Origin: Dipteronia dyeriana
Lineage: Eukaryota; Streptophyta; Magnoliopsida; Sapindales; Sapindaceae
DNA: 64,000 bases
NCBI GenBank assembly: GCA_032871835.1
Contig: CM065300.1
Coordinates: 113,209,088-113,273,087 of the forward strand
Reading direction: 5' to 3'
The position numbers and the translations under genes were made by a program. The notes below the pieces were generated by a model. The model did not search any database and was not told where the DNA came from. It saw only the letters and a list, made by a program, of their open reading frames with translations. The number at the start of each line of letters is the position of its first letter. Position 1 is the first letter of the stretch. Below are positions 11,008 through 22,399 of this stretch, one piece after another.

Positions 11008-12229
11008 TGAATAGGTTTTAATCAAGTCAATTGCCAAATTTTCTTGATTAGTCAATTTTCAAAATTCACCCAATAAAACAAACATACAACATCAAATGTA
11101 AAGTGCAAAAATATAAACAACACAAGATGTATACATGGAAGCCCTCCAAATGGGAAAAACCACGGGCTGTTAAGTGCGCCACACTCAATCTTAAAAATCC
11201 ACTATATGAGTAAAAAGTTACACCTCAAGTGATACTAGGACTCTCACCCTCGACAACCTCGGGCTATGGCCACTACAACTCACCACTCTTGGTTCAGTCC
11301 CAAGTGATATCCCCTGATCCACTACTCTTGGCGTGAGCACCTCCTACTCTACCCCTCGGGCCTTTTATAGTGGATACCCGACCAATTGCTTGCCAACCCA
11401 CCCTTGGTTGCAAGGCTTCTTTTGCTTGTGCAACTTCACACCGATGTCACAAGACTTTGACTCAATTAAGAGTATATGGTCTAAGAGTATATATGACACT
11501 ATGCTCAAATGCAATTATGTGTAGGACCAAACACAAAATGCTTAACTAGATGTAGATAATGAAATTAAACATCCTAGTTATCAAACAATGGCCACATGCC
11601 CATACAAAGGACTTAATTAGATGTGTAGGTAAAATCTAACAACCTAATAATCAATAAAAGTCCAACCAACACAAGTTGTCAACAACAAACAATCAAGGGC
11701 AATTTTGCAATCAATAAATGCAATTAATGAGGCATAAGCAATAATGTCTAAATGCAATACATAAAGACCTAACTAGATATGAATATGCGATATTACAATC
11801 TAGTTATCAAACAAAGCCACTTTAACATATGTTGTCATTAAGCATGACATGGTCATAAATGTAATCATCAAAATACAATTAATATGACCTAATTAGCTAG
11901 AGGCAAATATGACCTATATGCTAGCTATCACAATTCAAACCCCAAATATGTCATAACTTTAATAAATATGAAATTAATATGAAGAAATGCTATTTTAAGT
12001 AATAAATGACATGTCTTGGTAAGCTAGAACAATAAGTGAACAACAATGGTTGTTCTACTTACCAATATATGAAAACCCATGCTTGGAATGATGCTTGAAT
12101 GCAAGATGAAGAAGAGTTTGGGGTTTGGAGAGTCAAACACAAAGCTTGAAGCTTTCTCTCTCTAATGGAGGTTCTCTCACTCTAAAATTATGTTCTTTGA
12201 GCTCTCAAGAAGCAAGGAAGAAGAAAAGA

Positions 12230-12268
12230 ACATATATATAAAAGCCCTACACAAAACGACATCGTTTT
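12230..12268 (-). promoter_or_regulatory. Putative LTR promoter, SIRE-2 3' LTR
   Basis: In minus-strand order, the palindrome-like AAAACGATGTCGTTTT (12268-12253) is followed about 10 bases later by TTTTATATATATG, a TATA-like box. The pair is conserved in the other SIRE-2 LTR and in SIRE-3. Confidence 0.4.
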
Positions 12269-13236
12269 GGACTTGGGAAACAAAGTCCCGTCACGACCGC
12301 TGTGCATGCCGCTGGGTAGGTAAATGTCTAGGCCGCTGTCTAGTCAGCATGGTATGGCTGGACATCACCGCTGCCTAGGTTGCTGGCTAGGCATGTGCAC
12401 CAAAAGCTGTCTAGACCGCGGTACACGCCTGACAGCACAACATCTCAAGCTTCGAGTAACCCAAAACATGACCAAACGACATCCAAACCTTTCGTATTAT
12501 ATACCGTTGGAAAGGTATTGAAGTCTAATTTCTACTCAAATTTACAAATCATAATTTGGATGTCTGTATAAAAAGGTATGGTCCTTTTAGTGATGAAAGC
12601 TCAGAAACTGACAACAACAGAGATCCCCTGTTTTTGTGGTCACTTTGGAGATTTCAAAACCAATCCAAACGGTCATGAAATATTACGAATAATATATTGT
12701 TGGAAAGGTATGGGTGTCTAGTTTGGACATAAATTTTTAAAACTCATTTTGAATCTTTTGATAAAAAGATATGGTCATAAGACCATACGAAGGTCAGTTT
12801 TAAAAAATATTTAAATCATTGAAATACAACTCTTTTGAAACTAGACACCTTACTCCCTATAACTAAACTAAGAGAAGAATGAGACCTTCTCATATGGTCA
12901 CTCAAAGCGCTAAAAACAAGCACACCATCGTGCAAGCGCGAACACAGCACAATACCACACTTAAATCTATAAATGAAGTGCAAGTGTGATTGTGAAGAGA
13001 TGCACACATATAAACAATATCAACACAAATGCAAGATCAACAAAGCATGCATGAGGTGTGTGTGTGCACCTAAACTCTTCAAGAGGCAAAGTCAAATGAA
13101 TATACCTTTTGCTCTTGAAGTCATGGAGATGCTTGGAAGCTTGCCAATGAGGACCTAAGCTATCCATTACACATTCATCCCCAATGTGGTGCGTTTTTTC
13201 ATGAAATATGTCAATCATAAAATCGAGGTCTTTACA

Positions 13237-14416
13237 ATATTCCCCATTTGGCTATTTCATGACAAACAACCACTCACAAATAATTCCTCACACAATAAGA
13301 AAGTCTGGCTATTGTCCATGAAAGTCTATGAAAGTCCATTCTACATTACAAATAGAGATACCTAATAATCTAAGTCTTCAAGGTCTTCAATCTCTTCGTA
13401 GATCATCATAACTACACACAATAGCAATAAAACTCTTTCCAAGAACAAGTGCATGTGAGGTGAACAAACATAAAAAGCAATTGCACTCAATAAAGCAATA
13501 TAAACAAATGCATGTGCAATGCTCCCCCTCAATGGGTTACTCTCTTTCATGATCTCTCCCTAAAGCATTACCAATGCTTCCCCTATATTTCTCAAGACTT
13601 CTCCCTATTTTTATCATGAGATAGGCAAAGGAGCTCCCCTTAGGAGAGCTCCCCTTTTTTATGCAACACAAGTAATTGAGAGAGATTCAAAGAGTTTTAT
13701 TTAAAGAAAAATGTGTGACAAGGATGCTTTGCAAGCAAGACATGTTGAATTCAAATCCAAAACAAATGGTATTTGGCAAAGCAAACATCAAAAGGGTTTC
13801 CAAAAGAATTCAAACCAAGTTGTACCCTTTTGTCATAAGCAAACAAGATATAGTTTCAAATATTTGAAAATAAAGCAACTATATCAATCCTTAAAGGCAA
13901 ATCAAGACATTGGACGAAGAGATCCTGTTATATTTTTCTGGATAATTATCCGTATGATAGTAGTCTTGTTTCACCATTAAGAAAAGAAAGAAGACCGATT
14001 TGGATATAAAATCCTTATTAATTGCATGGATACAAGATCCTTATTGATTAGTCTTCTCATTTGCACTCATCCACATTTGCACTAAGGCAATCAAACTTAA
14101 TTCATGCATATCATTTTAAGCATGACATAATAAGCAAGTTCACATGTCATGGAGATAAATTATAGGTCATTCAAATGTACTTTCCAAATTAAATCTTCTA
14201 GTCTAAAAATGCATGTTTGAACATAAATATGACATGGATTGCAAACAAAGCAATGGTGCCCACTTATTAAGAAAAACATATAAGCATATGTGCAACCAAG
14301 AATCTCAAGCAATTAACAAAAGAGCATAAAACAAATTAACTTTTTGCATATATCAAATCATGCAAGTTCGCTCTCTTTGCTTGAGCTCCCCAAATAGGGT
14401 CACAAACCGAACCGTA
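13237..14416 (-). other. SIRE-2 3' untranslated interior with polypurine tract
   Basis: No coding domain. On the minus strand the last bases before the LTR are AGCCAAATGGGGAATAT, the polypurine tract that primes plus-strand DNA synthesis. The upstream part (about 14360-14405) reads GGGGAGCTCAAGCAAAGAGA. This motif is also present at 39675 and, with changes, near 54105, so it marks this family's gag-to-3'-UTR junction. Confidence 0.75.
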
Positions 14417-15876
14417 TCAAGGTAAGGGGCAAGTCCCACTAGACATACCAAGTTCATTGGACTTAATAGTATCCAAGTGTGACATATGATAATGATTGTA
14501 CTCGGGTTCAATCTTTCTAACCCACCTAGATTCCACCTTTTTAATTTTAGTGGTCAAAATCTTCAAGTCTCTAGGTTTTCTAGAATCATGCAAATTAGCC
14601 TTACGATTCATTTCCTTTTCTCTCATGCTATCAATTCTATATTTTCTATGTAGTTAATGCATTTTGGTCGAATGTGACCAATCATACAACAATAATGACT
14701 AGTAGGTATAAAAGAAGAATTCATATCATTGCATTTAGTTCTCATCAAGGCATGGTCATGTTGATGAGTTTGTCTTTGATGTTGCACCGGTTGGCTTGTA
14801 CTTGGAACATTAACCGGATGTTGGTGTGTTTGTGGTTGAGCATGAGTGACTTGCCTCAAAGGTTGATTGATCATTGATTGAGGCATCCTCAAGGGTTGAG
14901 CTTGAGCTTGTTTCCTTGGAAGCATCTTCAAGGTTAAGCTCTTATTAGATTCACCCACAATAAGAATCTTCTTGGGGTGTTGAGACCTAGGATGACAAAT
15001 ATGAACAATCTCCTTCACAATTATAGTTTTGTCCAAGGATGATATGGTCTCACCATGTACAAGAACAAGCCCTTGCTTGTCATTTGTCTTTAATTCAATG
15101 CCAATCATTTCTGAACCCGAAGTCATCATAGCAATTGTACTTCTTGCATCTTCAAGTTCCATCTTCAACTTGCCTTCACTTTCTTTTATAAATCTCACTT
15201 ATTCATCCAAGTGAGTCTACTTGGCTTGTAGTTGAAGATTATCCTTTTCCAATCTAAGGATATCATTATCTTTCTCCATCAAGGACTTTTGAAGAGAATC
15301 AACTAACTCTTGATAATCAACCACATTATCACAAGAGTTCCCGCAGCATGTGACATTGCTATCAAGGCTTCTCCCACTTGTGCTTGTGAGAGTAATATCA
15401 TCAAGGCTTGCTTTACTCAAGCATGCTCCACTTCCGTTTCCAAACTCCAAGTCACTAATTTTGAACTCTTCAAGTGACACACATTTGATGGTGGCTTGTG
15501 TTTCTTCATGGTAGGAAACCGAAAATGCAAGGTAGTTGTTCACACACTCATCCGAGCTTGTGGAACAACTTTCAATAACTTCTTCTTCACTAGCACATCA
15601 GGTAGCGATCATACTAACTCCTCCATTCTTGTACTTCAAGTTACTACACTTAGAGGCATTGTGGCCAATTCCGCCACATTCAAGGCAAGGGTCACTTTTC
15701 CTTGACATTTTCTTTTCCTCATTCACTTTGGAGGTCATACCCTTCTTTCGAGATTTTGTGAATCTCTTAAATCTTTCAACCATGAGAGTCATCTCCTCAT
15801 CGGAGTCATAATCCTTCCTCTCAACATTAGAGGTCAATCTAGCAATACCCGCTCTAAGTGTTTCACTCTCACACAT
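14417..15876 (-). pseudogene. SIRE-2 gag derivative: two zinc knuckles, no UBN2 domain, no pol
   Basis: The likely start is ATG at 15876 (MCESETLRAG), about 107 bases from the primer site. The acidic/basic segment YDSDEEMTLMVERFKRF (near 15800) follows almost at once, so the roughly 230-residue UBN2 region present in SIRE-1 is missing. Then come knuckle CLECGGIGHNASKC (15690), an ATW/acidic stretch, a coiled coil (SLQKSLMEKDNDILRLEKDN, near 15270), a GLVLVHGE block (the GLGF-type motif of SIRE gags), a Gln/His-rich linker and a second damaged knuckle HYCCMIGHIRPKC (14690). The C-terminus WVRKIEPEY is the segment that precedes protease in full SIRE elements, but it stops shortly after. In-frame stops lie at 15595, 15214 and 15199, with one frameshift near 14625. 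Confidence 0.75.
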
Positions 15877-15982
15877 GGTGTTTAGTAGATGAATGAATGC
15901 AAATGAAATGCAAAGACCAAATGCACACAAATGCAAGACACACAAACAAGAGCTTGGATCACCTAAGTATGTCTAGGCACCT

Positions 15983-15994
15983 CCTCTAATACCA
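15983..15994 (-). other. Primer-binding site of SIRE-2
   Basis: The minus strand reads TGGTATTAGAGG just inside the LTR end at 15997. It differs by a few bases from TGGTATCAGAGC (initiator Met-tRNA). Confidence 0.75.
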
Positions 15995-15996
15995 AT

Positions 15997-18270
15997 AGAA
16001 AATTCCCTAAAGCGTGTGTCTAATAACCTAGAGGGGGGTTAATAGGTTTTAATCATGTCAATTGCCAATTTTTCTTAATTAGTCAATATTCAAAATTCAC
16101 CCAATAAAACAAACATGCAACATCAAGTGTAAAGTGCAGAAATATAAATAACACAATATGTATACGTGGAAACCCTTCAAATGGAAAAAATCACAAGCTG
16201 TTAAGTGCGCAACACTCATTTGCAGAAATCCATTATATGAGTAAAATGTTACACCCTCAAATGATACTCGGACTCTCACTCTCGATAACCTCAGGCTATG
16301 GCCACTACCACTCACCACTCTTGCTTCAATCCCTAGTGATATTCCCTGATCCACTACTCTTGGCGTGAGCACCTCTTACTCTACCCCTCGGGCCTTTTTA
16401 CAGTGGATACCCGACCAATTGCTTGCCAACCCACCCTTGGTTGCAAGGCTTCTCTTACTTGTGCAACTTCACACCGAAGCCACAAGACTTTGACTCAATG
16501 AAGAGTATATGGTCTAAGTGTATATATGACACTATGCTCAAATGCAATTATGTGTAGGACCAAACAAAAAATGCTTGACTAGATGTAGATAATGAAATTA
16601 AACATCCTAGTTATCAAATAATGCCTACATGCCCATACAAAGGACTTAATTATATGTGTAGATAAAATCTAACAATCTAATTGTCAATAAAAGTCCAGCC
16701 AACACAAGTTGTCAACAACAAACAATCAAAGGGAATTTTACAATCAATAAATGCAATTATTGAGGCATTAGCAATAATGTCTAAATACAAAACAAAAAAA
16801 CTTAACTAGATATGAATATGCAATATTACAATCTAGTTATCAAACAAAGCCACTTCAACGTATTTTGTCATTAAGCATGGCATGGTCATTAATGTAACCA
16901 TCAAAATACAATTAATATGACCTATTTTGCTAGAGGCAAATATGACCTATATGCTAGCTATCACAATTCAAACCCCAAACATGTCATAACTTCAATAAAT
17001 ATGTAATTAATATGGAGAAATGTTAATTTAAGCAATAAATTACTTGTCTTGGTAAGCTAGAACAATAAATGAACAGCAATGGTGGTTCTACTTACCAATC
17101 AATGAAAACCCATGCTTGGAATGATGCTTGAATGCAAGATGACGATGAGTTTGGGGTTTGGAGAGTCAAACACAAAGATTAAAGCTTTCTCTCTCTAATG
17201 GAGGTTCCCTCACTCTAAAATTGTGTTCTTTGAGCTCTCAAGAAGTAAGGAAGAAGAAGAGAACATATATAAATAAAAGCCCAACACAAAACGACATCGT
17301 TTTGGACTTGAGAAACAAAGTCCCGTCACGACCGCTGTGCGTGCCGCTGGCCAGGTAAATGTCTAGGCCGCTGTCCAGGAAGCATGGTACAACTGGACAT
17401 CACCGCTGCCTAGGTCGCTGCCTAGGCATGTGTACCAAAAGCGGTCTAGACCTTGGTATACACCTGACAACACTACATCTCGAGCTTCGAGCAATCCAAA
17501 ATAGGACCAAATGACATCCAAACCTTTCGTTTAATATACCTTTGGAAAGGTATAGAAGTCTACTTTCTACTGCAATTTACAAATCATAATTTTGATGTCT
17601 GTTGAAAACGTTATGGCCATTTTAGCGATCAAAGGTCAGAAACAGACAACAACAAAGATGCCCTATATTTGTGGTAACTTTAGAGATTTCAAAACCAATC
17701 CAAACGGTAATGAAATATTACGAATAATATACCGTTGGAAAGGTATGGGTGACTAATTTGTACAGAAATTTTCAAAACTTATTTTGAATCGTTTTATAAA
17801 AAGATATGATCATAAGACCATAAAAAGGTATGTTTTGAAAAACATTTAAATCATTGATATACAACTCTTTTGAAACTAGACACCTTACTTCATATAACTA
17901 AACCAAGAGAAGAATGAGACATTCTCATATGGTCACTCAACGCGCTAAATCAAGCACACCATCGTGCAAGCACGAACACAACACAATAACACACTTAAAT
18001 CTATAAATGAAGTGCTAGTGTGGTTGTGAAGAGATGCACACATATAAACAATATCAACACAAATGCAAGGTCAACAAAGCATGCATGAGGTGTGTGTGTG
18101 CACCTAAACTCTTCAAGAGGTAAAGTCTAGTGAATATAGCATTTGCTCTTGAAGTCATGGAGATGCTTGGAAGCTTGTCAATGAGGACCTAAGCAACCCT
18201 GTACACAATCATCCCCAATGTAGTGTGGTTTGTCATGAAATATTCCAATCATAAAATCGAGGTCCTTACA
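15997..18270 (-). repeat. SIRE-2 5' LTR
   Basis: Direct repeat of 10950-13236. The minus strand begins TGTAAGGACCTCG at 18270 and ends next to the primer site. The expected CA terminus has become CT (the plus strand begins AG at 15997). Confidence 0.9.
17264..17303 (-). promoter_or_regulatory. Putative LTR promoter, SIRE-2 5' LTR
   Basis: Minus-strand AAAACGATGTCGTTTT (17303-17288) is followed by TTTTATTTATATATG. This is the same order and spacing as at 12230-12268. Confidence 0.4.
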
Positions 18271-18272
18271 GG

Positions 18273-19471
18273 TGTTAACAACAAAATTTGGCTATGGACC
18301 GAAGGTAAATTTTCCAGTCTCCAAGCAAGGGTCTGAGTTTAGCCGGGTATCAGGGTTTCTGGGATCGGGTTACCGAATAACCTATAGAAGCAAAACAAGG
18401 CCGCCTGTACCCTAGGCACACTTCAGGTGAAGCCCGATGTTATCAGATCGAGCTCCTTACGTTGAAATAAGAGCCCAAAGCAAGATTGATACGGGAAGAC
18501 CTAAGCTTCTCGAGATCGAGATACTTCGCGACCTCTCCAAAAGCCCACCACCTTTTCTAGCAGCATAAATAGACCTATATGGGTATCGAGTTTGTACTTT
18601 GGTATTTCTCTGTTTCGCCAAAGGAAGAGTCGAATCTATCTAAGCAGGTAGGAGAAGCCCGTAGAAGCCCTGTTATAACTAAAGAGCGCTTACATAGTCG
18701 TTTCGAGCTTCAAATGGGACTTGAAATGATTAGATCAAGCTCTTAGTACCAAGACCGGAACACCGATGTACCTCGCCACTCGAGTTAGCAAACTCCATAT
18801 TTGGTGACCTCCATGATGCATCCAACCAGCACAGTACATAGCATCGCCTTTTCTCTCCAACTTGCTTTGAAACGCTACATATGTGCAGGGCAAGTGACTG
18901 AGTCCAAAGAGGAGACAAACTTAACTCCATCCACGATATTCTCGAATCTGTTCTTAAACCAATGTCAATGACATTTAAACAGGAGATCCCACCCAAAAAT
19001 GAGGGATTCGATTCAGAAATTAATGGTGGGAGAGTCACAAGTCTAACCTAGTTAGACTGTGTATAAATACGCAAAAATCATGCATAAGTAAGGGGGTTCG
19101 ACAAGACATAGAACAAGACATAGAACAAGACACATATCGAAAAGAGTTTTACCTCGGTCTAAATTATATTAACAGAACATGGCCACCATTGTTGTCTACT
19201 TCTCGACAGGCACGAAATTACCACACCCATTATACCAATGAGAGACTGAGAGTATTTCAATGATTTTTGTACACGATGTGTGATTCGTTTAATAATAATA
19301 AAGCAATACCATTTTCCTTCACGTATCTTTAATACATTGTGTTATTGTTTACCTTCAAATTCACTATCTTGCATGTATAAATCAGGTATCGCCCCGACCG
19401 TGACCTTCGAGGTAGTGGTTTCGAGGGTGTTAGCTGAAGTTCCTCACCCCGAGTGAATTTTCGGCTAATAC
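18273..19471 (+). repeat. Gypsy (Tat) 5' LTR
   Basis: The start shares about 100 bases with 29845-29948 ('GGCTATGGACC.AAGG', 'GGGTCTGAGTT.AGCCGGGTATC'). The right boundary is placed before the primer-site-like sequence at 19472. Length is about 1.2 kb and composition is less AT-rich than the neighbours. Confidence 0.7.
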
Positions 19472-19494
19472 TTTCTAGCACAGTCTGTGAGAAC
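19472..19494 (+). other. Gypsy primer-binding region
   Basis: TTTCTAGCACAGTCTGTGAGAAC resembles the TTTGGCGCCGTCTGTGGGAAC sequence found after many Tat-lineage 5' LTRs, with several mutations. The tRNA identity was not verified. Confidence 0.5.
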
Positions 19495-20430
19495 AACCAT
19501 ATCCAAATTACACAAAGTCTACGTGTTTGCTATTTTACAAGGACTATGAGGCTTCACACTTCTCAGGGACAGCTCGAGGTTTTGGGATAATCGTTTGTTG
19601 CTTCAACACGAAAGGCCCTATAAAAGGGTAGAAAATCCGAGCACCATCACCAAGCCCTGATCCAGCCAACCACTGCACAGGCTTCTGGCCCCCCTATAAT
19701 AAGACCGGCTGTGCTCGACCAATAAGCAGCGGCCTTCACAGAGAATGTCCGTATTTGCCTTCTTACAGAGGGTATCATAACCCAGTTGGTGAATCCCAAT
19801 ACCCAGGGGGAAATGAGAAGACCCGGAGCCAGGCAACCCCTATTTGATTGGCTGAGACCTCCTCCTCCAGAGGCAGCCTACAATAGGGCAAGACTTCAAC
19901 CCTCGATCCGCGACAGGCTAGGGCCTGTGCCCCCTATCCATTGTAGGCCATCGTGATACCAACCCTAGGCGGGTTAAATTTTTACAAGATATATTTTCGC
20001 AGGAGAAGTGTGAAGCCCCTCGCCCAACAGCATCCAAGAGGGAAACCCGGGCTAGAGAAGAAGGTAACCAGTAAAACCCCTGGACAGATCCCCTTCGTGA
20101 AGAGGATAAGGTTGAGGTCTGTAGTTCATTGGAGGGATCTGATAGTAAGGGATCCGAGGTCGATTCAAAGAAGCATGGGAATAAGCGCTTAAGGGATCAG
20201 TTGGAGAAACTATAGAGTGAGATCCAACAGATAAAGAAGGGGAAACACAAGAAGGCCAATAAGGATCCTTTGAGTAAATGAATGCCCCTTTTACCAAAAG
20301 GATCCAGGAAGCTGAGATCCTATAGAGTGAGATCCAACAGATAAAGAATGGGAAACACAAGAAGGCCAAGAAGGATCCTTTGAGTAAATGAATGTCCCTT
20401 TTACCAAAAGGATCCAGGAAGCTGAGATCC
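19495..20430 (+). other. Gypsy 5' leader and start of gag, with 110-bp duplication
   Basis: The leader has no clear start. A Pro/Arg-rich decayed frame runs through 19800-20200. Positions 20211-20320 and 20321-20430 are near-identical tandem copies of a 110-bp unit (TATAGAGTGAGATCCAACAG...AAGCTGAGATCC). Since 110 is not a multiple of three, the duplication shifts the reading frame. Confidence 0.7.
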
Positions 20431-21350
20431 TACAGAAATTTAAAATGCCTGCAAACAAGTTATCCGGAATAGAGAATCCCCTGAGCCACCTAGAGAGCTT
20501 TGTCCAGTAAATGGAAGTCCAAAATTCCACCAGGGCTGCTATGTGTAGGATGTTTCTTACCACCCTAACTGACTATGCAAAGACTTGGTTCAGGATGTTG
20601 CCAGCTGGTAGCATGGATTCTTTCACAAAGCTATCAACTGAATTTTTCTTACAGTTCCAAGGGGTTGCGCTATGCCTAAATGACCCCATACACTTTCAAT
20701 ATGTGGTCTATGAGTAAGGTGAAACTCTCCGATCTTATATGGAGCATTTTCATAAGGAATTCATCCAGATGGAGGTCTTTACCGAGAAGGAGACCCTCAC
20801 CAACTTCTAGCGAAACCTGTGGGCGAGAAAGCTTTTTCGATCTTTCGCCAAGCGACCTCTAGAGACCTATCAAGAAACCTATGATCGAGCTCTCGAGCAG
20901 GTTGAGATTGACGAACAACTCAAGGTTAAAATGGAGCATGACGATATGAGAACGGAGAAACACTAGAAGAAGGAGGCGTCCAGACCTGCGCCATCTCAGA
21001 AAAATCAGAATAAACCCCCTAACAAGTCAACGTATCATTTTCTCCATTCCCAACCTTGACAATAGCAATACCTAGCAAGGCAAACCCCTCCGCGAACTTT
21101 GCCTGCTCCAAGGACTGTAGCTCTTGTAACATGAGATAAAAAATGGTACGATCACTATACCCCCTTAAATGCGTCCAGTGAAATAATCAACCTCGCCATT
21201 AAGGATAAGGGGCTACTACAAAAGCCTGCACCCATGAAAGCTCTAAGAGACAGGAGGAACTGGTACAAGTACAGCGACTTCCATGGTGACGTAGAGCACA
21301 ACACTTCATAGTGTTATAGCCTGAATAACCAGATTGAAGCGCTGATGAGG
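20431..21350 (+). pseudogene. Gypsy (Tat) gag
   Basis: The retrotransposon gag core is readable: NPLSHLESFVQ, RAAMCRMFLTTLTDYAKTWF (near 20540), then LFRSFAKRPLETYQETYDRA and LEQVEIDEQLKVKM (20830-20930). The order and spacing match Tat gag proteins, which form the virus-like particle. A stop lies before MEVQN (20507), another where the frame passes 20716, and others near 20810 and 20964. The frames change near 20700. No intact zinc knuckle was seen downstream. Confidence 0.75.
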
Positions 21351-21359
21351 GGATGATGT

Positions 21360-21990
21360 TTGGTAGAATTCTTTCATCAGATCAGGGACAACATCCAAAC
21401 TGGAAGAGAGGTACAAGTGGAGATCGATGATCATACTAAGAAGAGAAAGGGGGAATATAAGGATTTAATGCAACAAATCCAGGTTATACATACCATCAAG
21501 GGAGGACCTACCCTGGCTAGCACCTCCAATAATTCCAGAAAAAACAAAGTAAGGAAGATTCCCCACTTTGATGAAAGCCGGGGAATCTTCAAGGTAGACC
21601 AGAGCCTAGCTGGCCCATCACAAACAATCCATATTATTTTCATTGAGACAGACATCTATAATACTGTACAGCCATACGACGATCTCATGGTAATCATGGT
21701 GCATATTGCCAACTGTGTGGTCCATCGCGTGCTCGTCGACATCGGCAACAATGCAGACATTCTCTTTAAAAACACCTTGGAGAAACTCAGCTTGAAGCAT
21801 TGGTGCTATAATAGCTGCACAACCCCACTGTATGGTTTCACTGGGATTCAATCATACCAGTGGGGCCAAAGATCCTACCAGTGATCGTTGGAACTACACC
21901 TCTCCAATAAAATGTCATGACAGACTTCGTTGTGGTGGACACCCTGTCGACCGACAACGCGGTACTAGGAAGACCATTCTTATCATCTTT
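21360..21990 (+). pseudogene. Gypsy gag-pol linker and aspartic protease
   Basis: The frame at 21360-21884 has a charged linker and then a hydrophobic block VHIANCVVHRVLVDIGNNAD (around 21700-21755). In the family this position reads LVD-x-GSSADIL: here the catalytic D is present, but the D-[ST]-G triad is DIG, so the active site is altered. After a frame change, VVDTLSTDNAVLGRPFL (near 21930) matches the C-terminal strand of Tat proteases. The enzyme would cleave the gag-pol polyprotein. Confidence 0.65.
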
Positions 21991-22399
21991 GTAGGGGGTA
22001 TTGTCCATCTATTATAACATCTTAAATATTTCGGTGAGGAATAAGGTGGGAGAGGTACGCAGGGACCAATAAGCGGCCAGAAAATGCTATGTAGTGTATG
22101 TCAATCCGACAACTTTAGCGAAATAGTTCGTACAAGTCACGAAGATTCAAGATATGGAAACACCTGGGATGATCCTAGAGGATACAGATCCCACTGATCA
22201 TCCAAAAGATGGCCCTTGGTACTGGATGAGGAAGAGAAAAACTGAGAATAGGCTAGTGGGCACCCTATAAATAAGCTAGAAGAGATGCCCATCAAAAGTG
22301 ATGACCTCTCAAAGGTTGTCAAGGTCGGAACTACCCTTGAGCCAAGAGTGAATGAAGGTTTGATCAAGCTCCTCCTAGAGTTCAACTACATCTTCGCTT

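Larger units (their letters stand above)
10950..13236 (-). repeat. SIRE-2 3' LTR
   Basis: On the minus strand it reads TGTAAAGACCTCGATT...GAATTTTCA. It is collinear over its whole length with 15997-18270, with scattered substitutions, so the insertion is not recent. It contains a run of 22 G at 10986-11007 where the other copy has six. The GC-richer part (12270-12440) has repeated CCGCTG motifs. Confidence 0.9.
10950..18270 (-). mobile_element. SIRE-2: complete LTR element without pol
   Basis: Two direct repeats of about 2.28 kb (10950-13236 and 15997-18270) flank a 2.76 kb interior. A primer-binding site lies at 15983-15994 and a polypurine tract just beyond 13236, both on the minus strand. 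The interior encodes only gag-derived zinc knuckle and coiled-coil sequence (15876-14417) followed by about 1.2 kb of untranslated sequence. It has no protease, integrase, reverse transcriptase or RNase H. The element could have moved only by using proteins from a related SIRE element. Possible 5-bp flanks are GGTAT (10945-10949) and GGTGT (18271-18275), but the latter overlaps the gypsy LTR start. Confidence 0.85.

Noticed and set aside
15496..15811. Plus-strand open frames over 14670-15810
   Set aside because: They are opposite-strand shadows of the SIRE-2 gag remnant, whose knuckle motifs are on the minus strand.
10945..18275. GGTAT/GGTGT as a firm target duplication for SIRE-2
   Set aside because: One mismatch, and the right copy overlaps the first bases of the gypsy LTR, so it is kept only as a possibility.
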